Below are positions 46,021 through 58,220 of a stretch of DNA of 64,000 nt, in pieces. The DNA is from Favolaschia claudopus. Taxonomy: Eukaryota; Basidiomycota; Agaricomycetes; Agaricales; Mycenaceae. Each line of letters opens with the position of its first letter. The first letter of the stretch is position 1. The stretch is taken from positions 62,001-126,000 of the forward strand of contig JAWWNJ010000192.1 of assembly GCA_037176885.1 (NCBI GenBank), read 5' to 3'. The notes beneath the pieces are model-generated. The model did no database searches. It saw only the letters and a program-made list of their open reading frames with translations, and was not told where the DNA came from. Made by a program: the position numbers and the translations under genes.

Positions 46021-49000
46021 ATGAGTACGTCCCCATCCCCCCCAACCGCCAACCAAAATCTTGAAAATTGAATGTAATTTGTCAAATTGCAGGTAGCAAT
46101 TCGTACGTCTTATTCGCCTGAAATGAATGTTCTTGGAAGCAGCAGCTAACAAAATCCTGGAACGCCAGTTCAAACGGACCCAGCTCCAGCGCCCCCGCTG
46201 TCTCGAGCTCGGAACCCGCCTCCTCGAGCGCCCCTACCTCAAGCGACCCTCCCTCCTCCTCCCTCCCGCCCTCCTCCTCCATCCCCCCATCCTCCTCCGA
46301 GCCCCCCAGCTCTTCCAGCCAACCGCCCTCCAGCAGCCAACCCCCAAGCAGCCTCCCGCCCTCCAGCACCTTCCTTTCGACCAGCGTCGGCCTCTCGACC
46401 GATGCAAATGGGGTCGTCACCACAATCACGCAGACACAGACGCACACGACCGCAGGGGAACTGCCCACTGGGTCTGCTCCGTCGATTAGGACCACCAAGG
46501 GGTGAGTTTCTCCTTCTATTTTTTACTCTTATTTTTTTTCCTTCCGTTTTCGTTCCGCGTTTCTTTGTGCCCCGCTCCGTTGCGTGCATGTGTGTTTGGC
46601 CTCCGGGTGGGCTCTGGTTATGCTTAACTGCATACCATCGTACTCTCTTCACATCCACCTCTGCGCTGGCCGACTGTGATTACTCACATTCACATACCCC
46701 GGCCAATCCGCTTTTCGCATCTGTCACAATAATGCACGATCAGGCCCACGCTTATTTTATCATTCATCCTTTTCATTTTCGTCTCGGGCTTCACGTCTCT
46801 TGGCGTTGCGCATTGCGCTCGGGCATCGGTTGTGACGGTTTTTTTTTTGCTCTTCGGCCAACGTTCGCCGCGTCGCGAAGCAGATGGCAGATGACTGCCA
46901 GCCCTGAGCCACCCTCGCTCTCCGTACCCTCCGATACCGAACCACCATCTTCTCGTCACCCCGAGCTCCTGTGTCCCCGTCCTTTTTTTGTTCTTTACTT
47001 CCTCCGCGTTTGCTTTATTGCGCCCGCATTTGGCCCCTTGCATCTGCTCGGGTTGTATCATACCCCCTATCCCTATCATGCCCCGATGCGGAAATATGAA
47101 CGCGCCGGACGACGGCGCGTCTATCAGGCTTTCCATCCACGGTGGGAGGGGATCCACGTGGAGCGCGACTGTCTGTCCGTCTATTCTCGTTTCTTCGCCG
47201 GAGTTATCCCATTTGGTCAATTTCAGTCGCCGAGGCCCGGGGTCTTGCGAACAAGCATACGCCTCGGCGACGTCTGCGTTGTTCGGTGGGGACGGGGTGA
47301 CGGCGGCGGCGTTGCTCCCCAGAACGAGTTAACGACTTGTCGACCACGAGGGTGGGCGATTGGGACTCTATTCCACAGGGCAGCGCGCCAGGCTTTATGG
47401 CTGTTTCTTGAAGTAGTTAGCCGTGATAGTGTAGTCTCCGACTGCGAGAACCCAAGGAGGAGAGTGGTTGCTGCACCTGTGGCCACGGGCGGTGACTCCC
47501 GGACTCCGTTCAACGATCTTGGGTGCATACGCTCCAGAGTCGGCGGACCATTCGCATCCGACCCATTTGCTCGTCGGCTGGCTAGCTGGCTGCACCTTGA
47601 ATCCCCCTCCTTTGCAACGCAGCGCACGATACTCTATAATCCATGGCGCTTTAACCGCTCTCTGCGGAAGCGAGCGCGTCGTATCCGCCTCGCTTCGCTT
47701 CCGCCGCCATGCCATTTGATACGTGTGCTGCCCACGCAAGGGGAGGGACTGCTGCAGTGTCCTCGTCGCTGTCCCTTTCCTACGAGTAACCTGCCTCCTC
47801 TTCTTCGTGCTTTCTCTTTCTGCTCTCCCTTATATCCTTTTCCCTCTTCCCCTCCTCACTTCTCCCTCTTTTCTTTCTCCTCCTCCCTCTCTCCCTCCAC
47901 CAACCAACACCTACCAATACTAACCCTTCCTTCCTTCCTCAGATTCCTGCAAAACAAAGGCGCCGTCGCGGCCGTATTCACCATTGTCGGGCTCGTCGCG
48001 GCGGGGATATTGTTCTGGGTTGTGACGAGCGCGTTGAGGAGGAGGAGGGTGAGTGTTGTTTATTGGCTTCGTTGTCTGTTTGTTCGGCGTGTTGTGTTGG
48101 AGTGTTCGGGGTTGGGTGTGATTTTTGGGGGGGGTGTTGTGTTCTTGGTATGGTCTCTTGCCCGTGTGCGACGAGCTATGGTCGGGACGATAAACGAAAT
48201 GAAATATGACGAGGTTGGCGGGGTTGTTGGGGTGTGGTGGTGGAAGAACACGCCGTGGGCTGGAGGTGGACGATGGTGTCGCTTGGGCCGCGCAATGCGG
48301 AAGCAAGGGTGTCAGCCTGTGGGACTCGTGTTCGGCGCGGGAGGAGCTAGCGGCCTTGTTGTCGGCGGTGGGTACAGGAGTAATCTGCCAATAGAGGGTG
48401 CTGCTCTGCTGGTTCACGCATCTATGCAGCCCGCCGTGTGGGCATTTGTTGGGGGCTGGGGTACAGGGGGCATGCGTACGGTTTGGGCGGTCCCCAAAGA
48501 CATGCGCGTTCACGAGCGGGCGATAACTCTTCCAACTCCTTTCGAAGCGTGAGCGTGCTATGCGAGGAAGTTTGTGCCCGCGAGTACGCTCCCCAATGCC
48601 GTCCTCTTTCGCGCGTTCATTGGGCCAAGGTGATCCTTGACGTCTGGGATACGATGTTTGGGAGGTTGACATGCGGGTGAATGCTCTACCTAAATATGCC
48701 TTGGGAGTTCGGTGTGACATGCGAGGTCCTCGTTGTCGCTATCCCTCGATCGCACCAGATCCATACGCTGCAATGACATGCTTGTTTCTACCCCAATCGT
48801 AAATCTACTTCGAAACACATACTCATTCTCTCTCTCTCTTTCCTCTAGGCCCGTCGCTTCGATCGCGAAATTGCCGAAGAAGCCAAGCGTGCCCCCGCAC
48901 CGGTCTTCCTAGATGACGACGACGACTACAACGGCGGCTACAGCACCGGTGTATACGGCGGTGGTGGCGGTTACAGCGACCACGTTGGATACGGCGGCGC

Positions 49001-49842
49001 CCCGGGCGACCATGGCGGCTACCCAGCAGGCGATCACGCTGCATACGGCGCTTCCGGCGACCACCTCGGATACGCTGCAGCTGCTGCTGCCGGTGGCGCT
49101 GGTATCGGTGCTGCCGCCGCCGCCGCTGCCTCAAACAACCACGGACCCAGCTCCGACGGCGGGTATCCCACGTCGGATGCGGTCCATAGTCAAGGCACGC
49201 CATCCAATTATATGTATCCTTCGGGCTACTCCGATCTCGGATTCTCGGATGTGAGCAGCCATGGGACGTATTCGCAGCCGCCGATGGACGCGTATGGAAA
49301 CCATGCTTCGGGCGGTGGAGGATATGGTCCCGCGGGACCGGGAGCGTATGAGATGACGGGCTACGGGCAGCAGGCGCAGCAGGGGGTCGTTGGGCAGGAT
49401 TGGCACACGCAGGGAGCGTATATGTATCCGGGTGAGGACCAGGGACATGTGGTGCAAGGGTATCCTCCTACGGCCACAACGCCGACGGCCCAGTCGAACT
49501 CATCGGGTGAGTTGGGGAGAAGTAAGAGCGGGGCGAGGAGCTTGGTAGATTCGTACAATACACCGGGCTCGGAGGGTGCCAGTGGAAAGGGTGTCGGCGC
49601 CGGTGCGCAGCCGCAGTATGCTGATGGGTATGTGAACCAATACCAGACGCATGTTGTGGACGATGGGGCGGCGTATGGGGGTATGGAGAGCCACCATGGA
49701 CATGTTGGTACGGTGGAGGATGATGAGAGTGACGATGGAGTGGATGATGGGAGACCGAGGGTTCTCAAGGTGCGTTTTGGTTCCTGTTGTGCCGTCCACG
49801 TAGACTGATTGTGGTCCCCAGGTAGCGAACCTTACGAGTTAA
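46021..49842 (+). CDS. Single-pass membrane protein with Ser/Pro-rich ectodomain
   Basis: Six exons (46021-46024, 46093-46102, 46169-46501, 47943-48048, 48849-49769, 49822-49842) sum to 1395 nt, or 464 aa. The start codon lies in a 4-nt exon (ATGA), the next exon is 10 nt, and together they give MSSNSSNGPSSSAP. A Ser/Pro-rich region (to about 110) is followed by a Thr-rich stretch (GVVTTITQTQTHTTAG), one transmembrane segment (about 122-147, AAVFTIVGLVAAGILFWVVT), a basic RRRR stop-transfer, then a long Gly/Tyr/Ala/Asp-rich cytoplasmic tail starting ARRFDREIAEEAKRAPAPVF. No signal peptide precedes the ectodomain, suggesting reverse-anchor insertion. Similar uncharacterised proteins are common in agarics; a wall-sensor role is a guess. 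Introns of 1441 and 800 nt are extreme for this window. Confidence 0.85.
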
Positions 49843-50646
49843 GCTGCTTAACAAAAGCCATTAGCAGTAGCCTTTAGGTTCCGCTGCCCCTCCATGTACA
49901 CCCCCCTCTCCATTTCGTCTTCTCTCTCTCGGTCGGGTTCTCGACGCTTTACGTCGGGATATTTGTTGTTTTCGATTTCTTCGATCGCTCACCTCGTGTC
50001 ACCGTTTCGGTCCGTCGCTCCTCGTGCGACACGCCTGCACATCCTGCACCCTGTACTCACTCAATCTGATGACCCCATCGCCTCCCTTGCGACCGCCTAC
50101 ATACATACCTACCTATCTACTTGCCGACTCACTACTCCGCATCTACCCCATATATGCAACCCGCCTCTGCTTACGCACCTCACGATTTGGACCCGTCTCC
50201 TCCCAAGTGACTTATTCTCTTCATTCTCTGTTTATAGTTTCATTATACCTCTTATTCTTCTGCTTCTCAACGTACTATCCGGTTCGTTGTTTCTTTTGTT
50301 ACGCTCGTCCCAATTATATACTTTTACTGTTCCCCCTTCATTATCTTAGCTCAAGGTGATTCTCTAGCACTTTTGAAGCTAGACTGGAAGAGCGTGGCCA
50401 GATCGGAAGACGAGTGCACTGTCCTGATTATCTTGTCCAGGAGCTCGTGACATCGTCCATTGGTCACTGTGAGTCGGGCACAGTCGGGCACCCCCAAAGT
50501 GCCGCCACTGCCGCAGTACTGCCGCCGGTTGCCGCCAATGACCGCCAAGAGTGTTGGTAAAAGTGTCGAGGGTACCAGCACTTGGACCGCTGATTGGATT
50601 GCAAGACGAAAATGGTCGGAGTCAATTTAGTACATCGCATCGCTAA
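49843..50646. other. Convergent intergenic region
   Basis: 3' flanks of the membrane-protein gene (+) and Ppo copy 2 (-). Pyrimidine-rich on the plus strand at 49900-50340; short GCCGCC-type repeats near 50490-50550. No gene is seen. Confidence 0.5.
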
Positions 50647-53600
50647 CTAGTCATCGTACTACCCGAAATATTAGCCCATCGACTTGAGCCATCATCAGAG
50701 GACAAGAAACAAACTCACCGTAATAAACATCGACCCGGGCCAAGGGCTCGTCGTCCCATACGGCGTCAAATAAACATTCGTCTCCGTTTCATTCACGACC
50801 GTCTTGAATCCCGCAAGCTTCCCAGGCGCACCCGCCGCCCGACGAACATTCTTCAATCTGAACACAACCTTGACGATCTCCGCTATCGTCTGCTCGGCGT
50901 ATGTCACGCCGGGACAGTTGTGGAATCCGGTGCCATGAAGATTATACGAGCCTATGGGGCGGGTGGGGTCGACGGTTTGAGGGTTGGGGAAGTCGGTGGA
51001 CTGGATGGTGGTTCGAGTGAGTAGCAAATCATGCAAAGGATAGCTGTAAAAACTCACGTTGATATGCGCGTTCTTGAAGCTCGCCCATATGCGATCGCCG
51101 GCTTCGACTTTCAAAGGGGGTAAACCGTTGCCCTGTGGAATGACGGCGTCCACAGCTGCGCCGCGCCACAATCCCGTGAACTGAGGGTTGAGACCTATGG
51201 AGAGAAAGAATAACCTCAGCTTATTTCTGGGCACCGTAGGGTGACCACCTACGCATTGCCTCCCGGACATAACCTCGAAGCAGGTTAGTCGAGTTCCGCT
51301 CGTCGCTCTTGACGAGTTGTGATATTCTTGAGCGTTCGTTGGCGTGCGCGTCGTCGAGGTAGAAATCGATGACATGCACCGCCGCTTCAAACGTGGTTGA
51401 AGACGTTCATACCGAACAAAACCCAATAGCATACCTTGCGCGTAGTTCACAGACGAACCAACAGCGAGCCCCACCACAATGGCCACAAGCTCGTTCAATG
51501 GGCGTCCAGTATCAGAAAGCTTGCTGAGGAATGGGAAGCAGGGTCTGTCAGTCGGCGGCCAGATATATTTGGCGCATTTGGAAATTAAGCCCATGATGGC
51601 ATTCTAGGTTCGATCGCGTTAGTGAAAGGTCTTGGGGTGAGCAGAAGAAGACGCACCGGGGCGCTCTGAGGAGCAATCTCCAAGATTGCTTTGGCAATCA
51701 AGGCCTGTATCACACCGCCCGATTGTATAGCTGCGTATCGGAGAGAGAACAAGTGCTCGTTGTCGCCAACGCTGAGGAAGGTGAGTCTGCGAGGCGTGTA
51801 AACACGAATTGTAGGCAAAGATATCAAAGTCATACGTGAACTAGAAAGATAAGTATAAGCCCGGCTTCAGTCGATTACGCATGTGAAGACTTACCAAGGT
51901 GGAGAACATATCATACACCTCCTGCTCTGTATACAGCCCACGTGGATTTTCTTCCGTTTTCAAAGGAAGACCGCACTAGACAATCTCACCCGTTAATTCA
52001 TAGTGATCAGGATGCGGGTGTCCAAAGCAGACGTACCAAACGGTCAGCAGCCCAGTGCACGGACGTCACGTTGATAACATTCTTGACGATATCGACATAA
52101 TTGCCGGCGACGCCGTCGTATTTCCATGACCGCTCTTTGATAAGCTGTGAGACGGAGTCCCGGTACCAGGTACGATATTGGCTCAAGGAGTCTTCGGTGG
52201 GGAAAAGGGAGTGCAGGGCCTGCGAATATCAATAAATGAGTCAGATTTAATTGATGAAACCCACCAGTGCATGATCCGGATTGTGTCTGCGATGGTTCAT
52301 TAGATGGATACATGCGGACAGTGACAGGCAACGTACTTGGCAGACTGGTCGAAGCATAGCAGAAACCCGTACCCATTTCCGAGCCCTTGAAACAAGTTCA
52401 TATCAGTAATCTCTTTCCTCGCGATCCTGATGAAAATGGGAGCAGGCCTTTCATGTCATAGACAGTCGGGAAGCACAGCGGGTCGTTGAAGACGTACTTG
52501 ATACCCGTGAAAGTATTCAGAACTTTCGGTTGCGGAGTAGGAACCGGGCGTTCAAATGTATAGTCGTCAGCGATACCCTGGTCAGTTAGACTCTTCTTCA
52601 TCGTTTGAGGCGTGAAGAAGGGGAAGCACCCGTAAACGGAGTTCTAGATCACAACGTTAGACAGCCGAAGAGCAAACGAGGTCGCACAATGCACATAAGG
52701 GTAATGCCGAGGAAGATGGCGCATTAGCAGTTTGGGCACTATAAGATTCGTTACGACCTGGCTGCGGGGAAGATCATGCACATACATTCGCCGCCCTGAA
52801 AAGAGCAATAGAGTCAGCATAGATCGTAGAACAAGCCCGCATACCTACAAAGCCACCATTGTGAGGATCGCGAACGCAGTCCTGGTATCCCCATGTCGTC
52901 AGGTTGGCCGCTATATCATGGAGGATTCAAGATCGCGAAAGAGCTGCGTGATGCAGGGCTAACGCACGAGTGAAATCCGTCGTGTAGAATCTGTCCCCTC
53001 GTACCAAAGCAATTGCATCTCCGAGAACTGCCCTGACCATCTGCAACTCACGATCAGTTTCGGATCTGAATCGTAAACAGAAGCACCTTACGGTATAGCC
53101 CGACGCAAAACGAAGCCCAGGATACACAGGCATGGTATCCTCGCATTGGAGACCAGTATACAGTTCCAGATTGTCGATGTGGCCGTACAATCGACGGGCC
53201 GCACCCTGCGAACTTCATCAGTTCACGAGCAACAAGAAAGTGGAGGAACGCACCGAGATCTCTGGATCCCTATTCCATTCCTCGAAATCAGCGAACCTCT
53301 TCAAGCCAAGGAACTCGCGGAACTCGTTCATCGTGCACACGCCCCACTGCCGAGCTTGGAGGATCCCAAGAATCTCGACGATACGCAAGACGCCTGGGGT
53401 TCCTCGCGCACGATAAGCGCCTGCGGGACTCTCCGTTGCATTTAATAAGATGTTCGCGATGTCGTCGTCGGAGAATTTGCCATCTGCCCCGCGCTTGAGC
53501 CTACATGGAACGTCGGGGTAATTCACGCTGAAGGTGGGTCAATACTGACCCAGCAAAAGTTCGATTATTGGGATGCGGATCCACAGTGGCAAACATCTTG

Positions 53601-55386
53601 CGGAAGACTGTGCCAAAGTCGTGCATTGTGAGCTGGTCGAAGGGCTTGTTGTCAAAGGCTTCACGAAATACGTCCTCAGTCCATTTAACATCGGCTGCGG
53701 AGAGCGTCGGGTGCCACTGGTGAAATGATCAGCGTAGTACTCAAGGATTGGTAGACCGCTTACGCGGTAGAGGACATTGAATTCAACGCTGCAGTGGTTT
53801 CCCAGGCCTCGCTCGACCTCCACGCCATTCTTGGCTTTGATCGGGTCGAACGCGTTCATGTTCCAGGCGTTCCCTTCGGACAACCTACCAAAGCTCGAGT
53901 ATGAGTGCTAGCACATGAAGAAGGTGGCGGACTCGCCCTAGGAAGCCAGCGACATAATCGGACATGATAAGGCCCATGAAGTGACCGCAGCTAGAAACAG
54001 GGACATCAGTGAAAGGCGAAAGTGAGTAATCGAGAACGAGCAGCGCACTTGACAAGTCTTGCAGTCTGGAAAATTTCCTCGTCCTGCTGGTTTCGACGCT
54101 TTTCATTGTTCGGGGGAGGGTCGATCCAACGGCCGCGCTCGTTGATTTTGAGGAGCATATCAGCGACGTACTGCACGCAATAGGTTAGGCGGGTGCAGGA
54201 TCGGGGAGCTGAAGCTCACGTTGTGGTTTCGGTTCAGTATAACTAACAGAGCGCTTGCCGCTGGCGGTAGAAAAACAAGCCGTTCCTCGGAGAAAGAGTC
54301 AGGATGAAGGAGCCCGCGTCCCTTTGCTTTATCGCGGATCAAGTCCTGAGTTGCTTGATCTATCGAAGTACTCTCAGAGATTCACGCTCGAACGGACAAG
54401 TTTCGTCGCTCACCGATACCATACAGAGGACTCAGATCCAAGTATGAGCTCGTAGCGTTGACATTCCAGTCAGCCAGATCCGTTCTGAACAACGAGTGAA
54501 TGACGATGGTCGCGAAAGCAAAGACCAAGCTTGAGACACCAGCGGGATGCTCCTTTGTCTGTGCTTGCCGTCAGGGACTGGGCGAGCTAGAACCCGAAGT
54601 CAGACACATACGTCGCGGGCCTTCATCAGGGTATCGAAAACGACGCCAGGGTCAGGAAGCGAGGTCGGCGCGTAGCACCATTTTCCTTGTACGCTGCGCG
54701 CGTAGGGCGTTCCTGCTTGTCCCAGCTGAGGGATTTGAAGGTTGTTGCCTCCACCATCGGCCTGGCGAAGCGAATGGACGGGACCGAGCAATGCGGCCCG
54801 GGGCTATTTTGAATCAGAGAGTGCTCTGCGGAGAAAAGTGAGGGAGACGTGCGTGGGGAATGGTATTGTAGAGGAGCGAAATAGCCGAGTTAGACATGTC
54901 CTTTGCTACTTCTGCGCTCGAGGGAAGGAGGGAAAGGATGGTAAGTCCATTCGCGAGCTAAGCGAGATTCAATGGTAACTTCGCAAGAAAAAAAAGGTGG
55001 AATCTCACCGCTCCTTTGCGATCATCGACCGCATTGGGATGAAGGGCTTCGTCGATGAACGACTCCTGGAAAGAATTAGGACAAAGCCAGAGACTACGCG
55101 TTCAGAAAGCCGTACCACTATACCAGGCTCGGGAATGAATTTGAGGCCTTTCCCTGCAATGCCCTTCATCTGCAGAAATTCAAGTTCAACGTGTTTTGAA
55201 GGAGAGCTCAGACTGGCGAACCGTATTGAGTAAATTTGTGACCCCTGCATGACCTTGAGGACTGGCGTTCGGGTTTGACTGACCCTCCCAGTCGTAGTGC
55301 CCATCCGGTGCAATAGGAAGAGAGCGTTCAGAGAGATAGATGGCGTCAGCGCCGAGTTGAAAACCCTGGAGTGGAGTAATGCTCAT
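50647..55386 (-). CDS. Ppo-type fatty-acid dioxygenase/P450 fusion, copy 2
   Basis: Inverted paralogue of the gene at 25572-30356, with the same exon order and nearly the same protein. It starts MSITPLQGFQLGADAIYLSE at 55386. The peroxidase half shows the catalytic Tyr before the intron (SVEFNVLYR) and WHPTLSAADVKW after it; later come TTWGYQDCVRDPHNGGF, RHYPYNSVYGCFPFFTPQ, SSVNYAQ, GTGFHNCPG and a last exon encoding YDD. Frames join at the junctions examined, so this copy also looks functional. Differences from copy 1 are scattered substitutions (for example DIANILLNATES for AIAKILFDATES); introns have diverged more than exons, as expected for two copies under selection. Predicted function: oxylipin formation from C18 fatty acids. 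Confidence 0.9.
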
Positions 55387-56291
55387 AGTGGGCTGGTTGG
55401 GTCCGCCGATAGAAGAAATTTCGGTGGGTTTTATATCACCTAAGGCGCCTACATTTTGGTGCTGCAATCATCCTCAGAGGGTTTTTTGTGCCAGTGAAGC
55501 GCGCTGGAAGGAGAAGGAGGAAGAGGATGTATTAACCACGTATTAACCGTTAACCCCAGTGAAAACGTCGGGCAGCCAGAACGAACGGCCTCGAACTTTG
55601 AAATAGAACTATATCGAACCTCCTCGAATTTTTGTCAACATTTCTAAAAGTAGTTCGCGCCAAAACACTGTGCGCTCACCGCAGAATGACTTGCGCGCCG
55701 TCGAAACTCCGTCGAAACTCGGATAACTCCGCCGTCAAGTCCAAAAGAGCTCGTGAGAAAACACACAAAGTTGTTTGTTTCTGTGTTTTATCCCACGCAT
55801 CTCTCTTTCTTTCTTACCACCACCATCTCCCTTTGCTTTGTCCGAAATCCAAAGTCTTCTTGTCGTTGCCCCCCTCCTCCCCGTCGTCGTCGCCGCGCGC
55901 TGCCGCCATCTGGCTCATCATCCCACCTTTCACTTCGCTCCGTTCTCTCCACGTCTACCTCAAGTAATCACATTAGTCTAAGTCTTCTCGCCAGCCCTCT
56001 TCTCTTCTGTCGTCTGTCTCTGGCTGGGCTGGTTCCTATATACATCCGATTTTGTCTACGATACAACGGCTCTCCCAGCGTCGTTTCTCGAGCCGAAGCT
56101 CAGGCTATGGCTACGCATATTTCGACTGCATAACATCTCTTCGCGCGTACATCGTAACCGATACTGCCAACTCAATCCTCGCTATCTCTATCTCTTGAGG
56201 CTTCGCATATGATCTTGTACTGTGCTGTTTCGTGCAGCGCTTCCCACCCCACCTAATTCTGCTCTAGGGAAACCATCTCCCTCCGATTTGA
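55387..56291. other. Upstream region of Ppo copy 2 and the next gene
   Basis: Promoter of Ppo copy 2 (-) and a pyrimidine-rich leader for the small gene at 56292 (+). No further coding region is seen. Confidence 0.45.
55429..55435 (-). promoter_or_regulatory. TATA box of Ppo copy 2
   Basis: TATAAAA on the minus strand, 42 bases before the ATG, followed by CCCACCGAAATTTCTT. The arrangement is conserved with Ppo copy 1. Confidence 0.6.
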
Positions 56292-56844
56292 ATGTGGCGC
56301 CGTAAGCCTTTTGTCCCGCGTTCACGCACATCCGCTAACTCACTTTGTTTGCCAACTGATTCGCTGCTGATTGCGGGGCCCTCGCCGTCAGTGAGTACGG
56401 CCTTCGCCTGCGGTGTTTCCCGCGCTCATCCCGGTACGTATTGATTCAACGGCTCGTATACCCCTCTGGACTCATTCTCACTTTGCAGATATGATATATC
56501 GCCGCCTCACGCTGATTCAGACTTTCAACGTAGGTTTGTTGAGTTTTGCGCTCCGGCTTCACTCATCTCACAGCTTTCTTACCAGTACCTTCTCGACGGC
56601 CGGCGTTGTGGGACCAGGGGGAATATAGAGCTGGAAAGAGCTTTAACTACACTCTCTGTCATGGTAAGCTTCTCAATGTGCAATTTAGCACCGCTTACAT
56701 GCTTCGCCACAGGCCGTGGACTTTGCTTCAATGTATATATTGCCCTCTGAAACCCGGGGTCGACCTGGGTGAGCTTGCATCATCTAACGTGTGCCTTCGT
56801 AAACTAATTTTCCTTCCAGATATTCTTGGCCGCTTGTCTTTTGA
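56292..56844 (+). CDS. Small five-exon gene of unknown function
   Basis: Exons 56292-56433, 56489-56529, 56586-56663, 56713-56768 and 56820-56844 sum to 342 nt, or 113 aa. All four introns are 49-56 nt with GT-AG ends and acceptable branch sites (for example CTAAC in the last), and each junction keeps the frame, which argues for a real spliced transcript. The protein starts MWRRKPFVPRSRTS and includes DMIYRRLTLIQTFNYLLDGR, ALTTLSVMAVDFASMYILPS and a YSWPLVF end. I recognise no family, signal peptide or membrane segment with confidence. An alternative reading extends the transcript through another intron-like segment to about 56935. It could also be a spliced non-coding RNA. Confidence 0.4.
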
Positions 56845-58019
56845 TTGAGCGGTTTGCTGCAGGTTCGTCTCTACCTCCCTCCGTTTTTCTTCGTCTAACC
56901 CATCTTTGGGATTGAACACAGTGGCGGGGAACAATAGCGATAACACCATTGGCGTGAGGCAGGGGGCCGGAAGCCGCGATGAGGTCAGTGGCGTTGGAAG
57001 TGGGCGGGTGGGGCGGGGCGGAGGCAGCGGTGGCGGTCGGGCTGGCGCAAATAAAAATAGCATGTATTTCCATAGTGAATACATCTCGCTCTACTCAGTT
57101 CGAGGTAGTTCGATATGTAATGCTAAAACCCTCGAGCCAGATCGGGCCCTCGGCCAAATCTCGAACCATGTGAGACCATGGGAAAAAGTTCGAGGGAGTT
57201 CGACGCCGTTCATTCTGGCTGCCCGACGTTTTCACTGGGCGTTAACCTTCGCTGGAGGTTGTGACTGAGATAGCGGTTGCCTCAAGGTTGATCGGCGTCT
57301 CGGGTCTGACCGGAACAGCACATGCCGCTTCGCTGACTCCGCTCACCTGGACCTCCGTCCGCATCGACCATCCTTGAATCAGCTTCTACTGACTACAACT
57401 CCAACCCCTTGCAATCTACAACAGCCCTAACTCCTACGACCGTGCCGCCATGCTTCCCCCTCATTCTCAAGTTCAAGGGCTTTCGATAATGTCATGATTA
57501 GGTAGTACTGTAGTAGTATGGTACTACCTTGCCCCACTTCCTGCACCCGCATACCATCTCGTCGAAGAGTACAGTTCTGTTCAATTGGATCGGTCCGATT
57601 GCGGCAGCTGTCGTTCATATCCTTCATAATATCGTCTCGATACAAATCTCTGACAGCCATTTCGCAAACAGAACTCAATATCACTCGAGTTGAGAACGTT
57701 GGCGCTGCGAGGAACGAGCGTCGCTGATGAGAGCATTCGCGACGGGACAGCCAAACCTTAGCGGGACGTCTGAACCTTTGAGCTTCAAGGCGGGCCGGCA
57801 CGAATTGCTCGCCTTCTGGATTCTTCTTCTACAATTGACGTGCTTATTTTTGCTAGGATGCCGCTGCTATCCTGACCTCCGCCAACCTCCGCACTTCTCC
57901 CCCTCCTGTGCGGCACATCACACTACATATACACACTCCTCTCCAGTGTCTTGAAACCTCCTTGTAATATCCGACTAGTGCATTACTACACCACCCCCCA
58001 CTGTCACTTCAGGCTACCT
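56845..58019. other. Intergenic region
   Basis: Possible 3' exons of the small gene (a GT-AG segment at about 56862-56921), then unassigned DNA. Open frames near 57430-57800 show no family features. Confidence 0.4.
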
Positions 58020-58220
58020 AGATATACCCCCCTAAGGGGTGGACCCTACCCATGACTTAACTGGCCCTAGGGGGGGTGTACTAGGTGTTCTGCCCCACGT
58101 GAGGTGGTGTTCCCCACCGTGTGGGGAGGTGAGGGTGCCCCACGGGAATCACGTAGGGTGTGGCTGCCCACCTGTAGGTGGGTTCCCCACCGCCTGCGTA
58201 AGACCCCCGGCACCGCCGGG
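58020..58220. repeat. GTGGGG/CCCCAC hairpin cluster 1
   Basis: Dense alternating blocks such as CCCCACGTGAGGTGG, CCCCACCGTGTGGGG, GTGCCCCAC and GGTGGGTTCCCCACC form a series of small inverted repeats. A second cluster of the same kind lies at 59148-59400. Confidence 0.75.

Noticed and set aside
46402..48552. 716-codon open frame on the plus strand
   Set aside because: It runs through one exon in the wrong frame and two introns, has low-complexity composition and no family motif; the spliced membrane-protein gene explains the exons better.
55632..56133. Overlapping plus-strand frames before the small gene
   Set aside because: Ser/Pro/Leu-rich translations of a pyrimidine-rich leader; no splice support.
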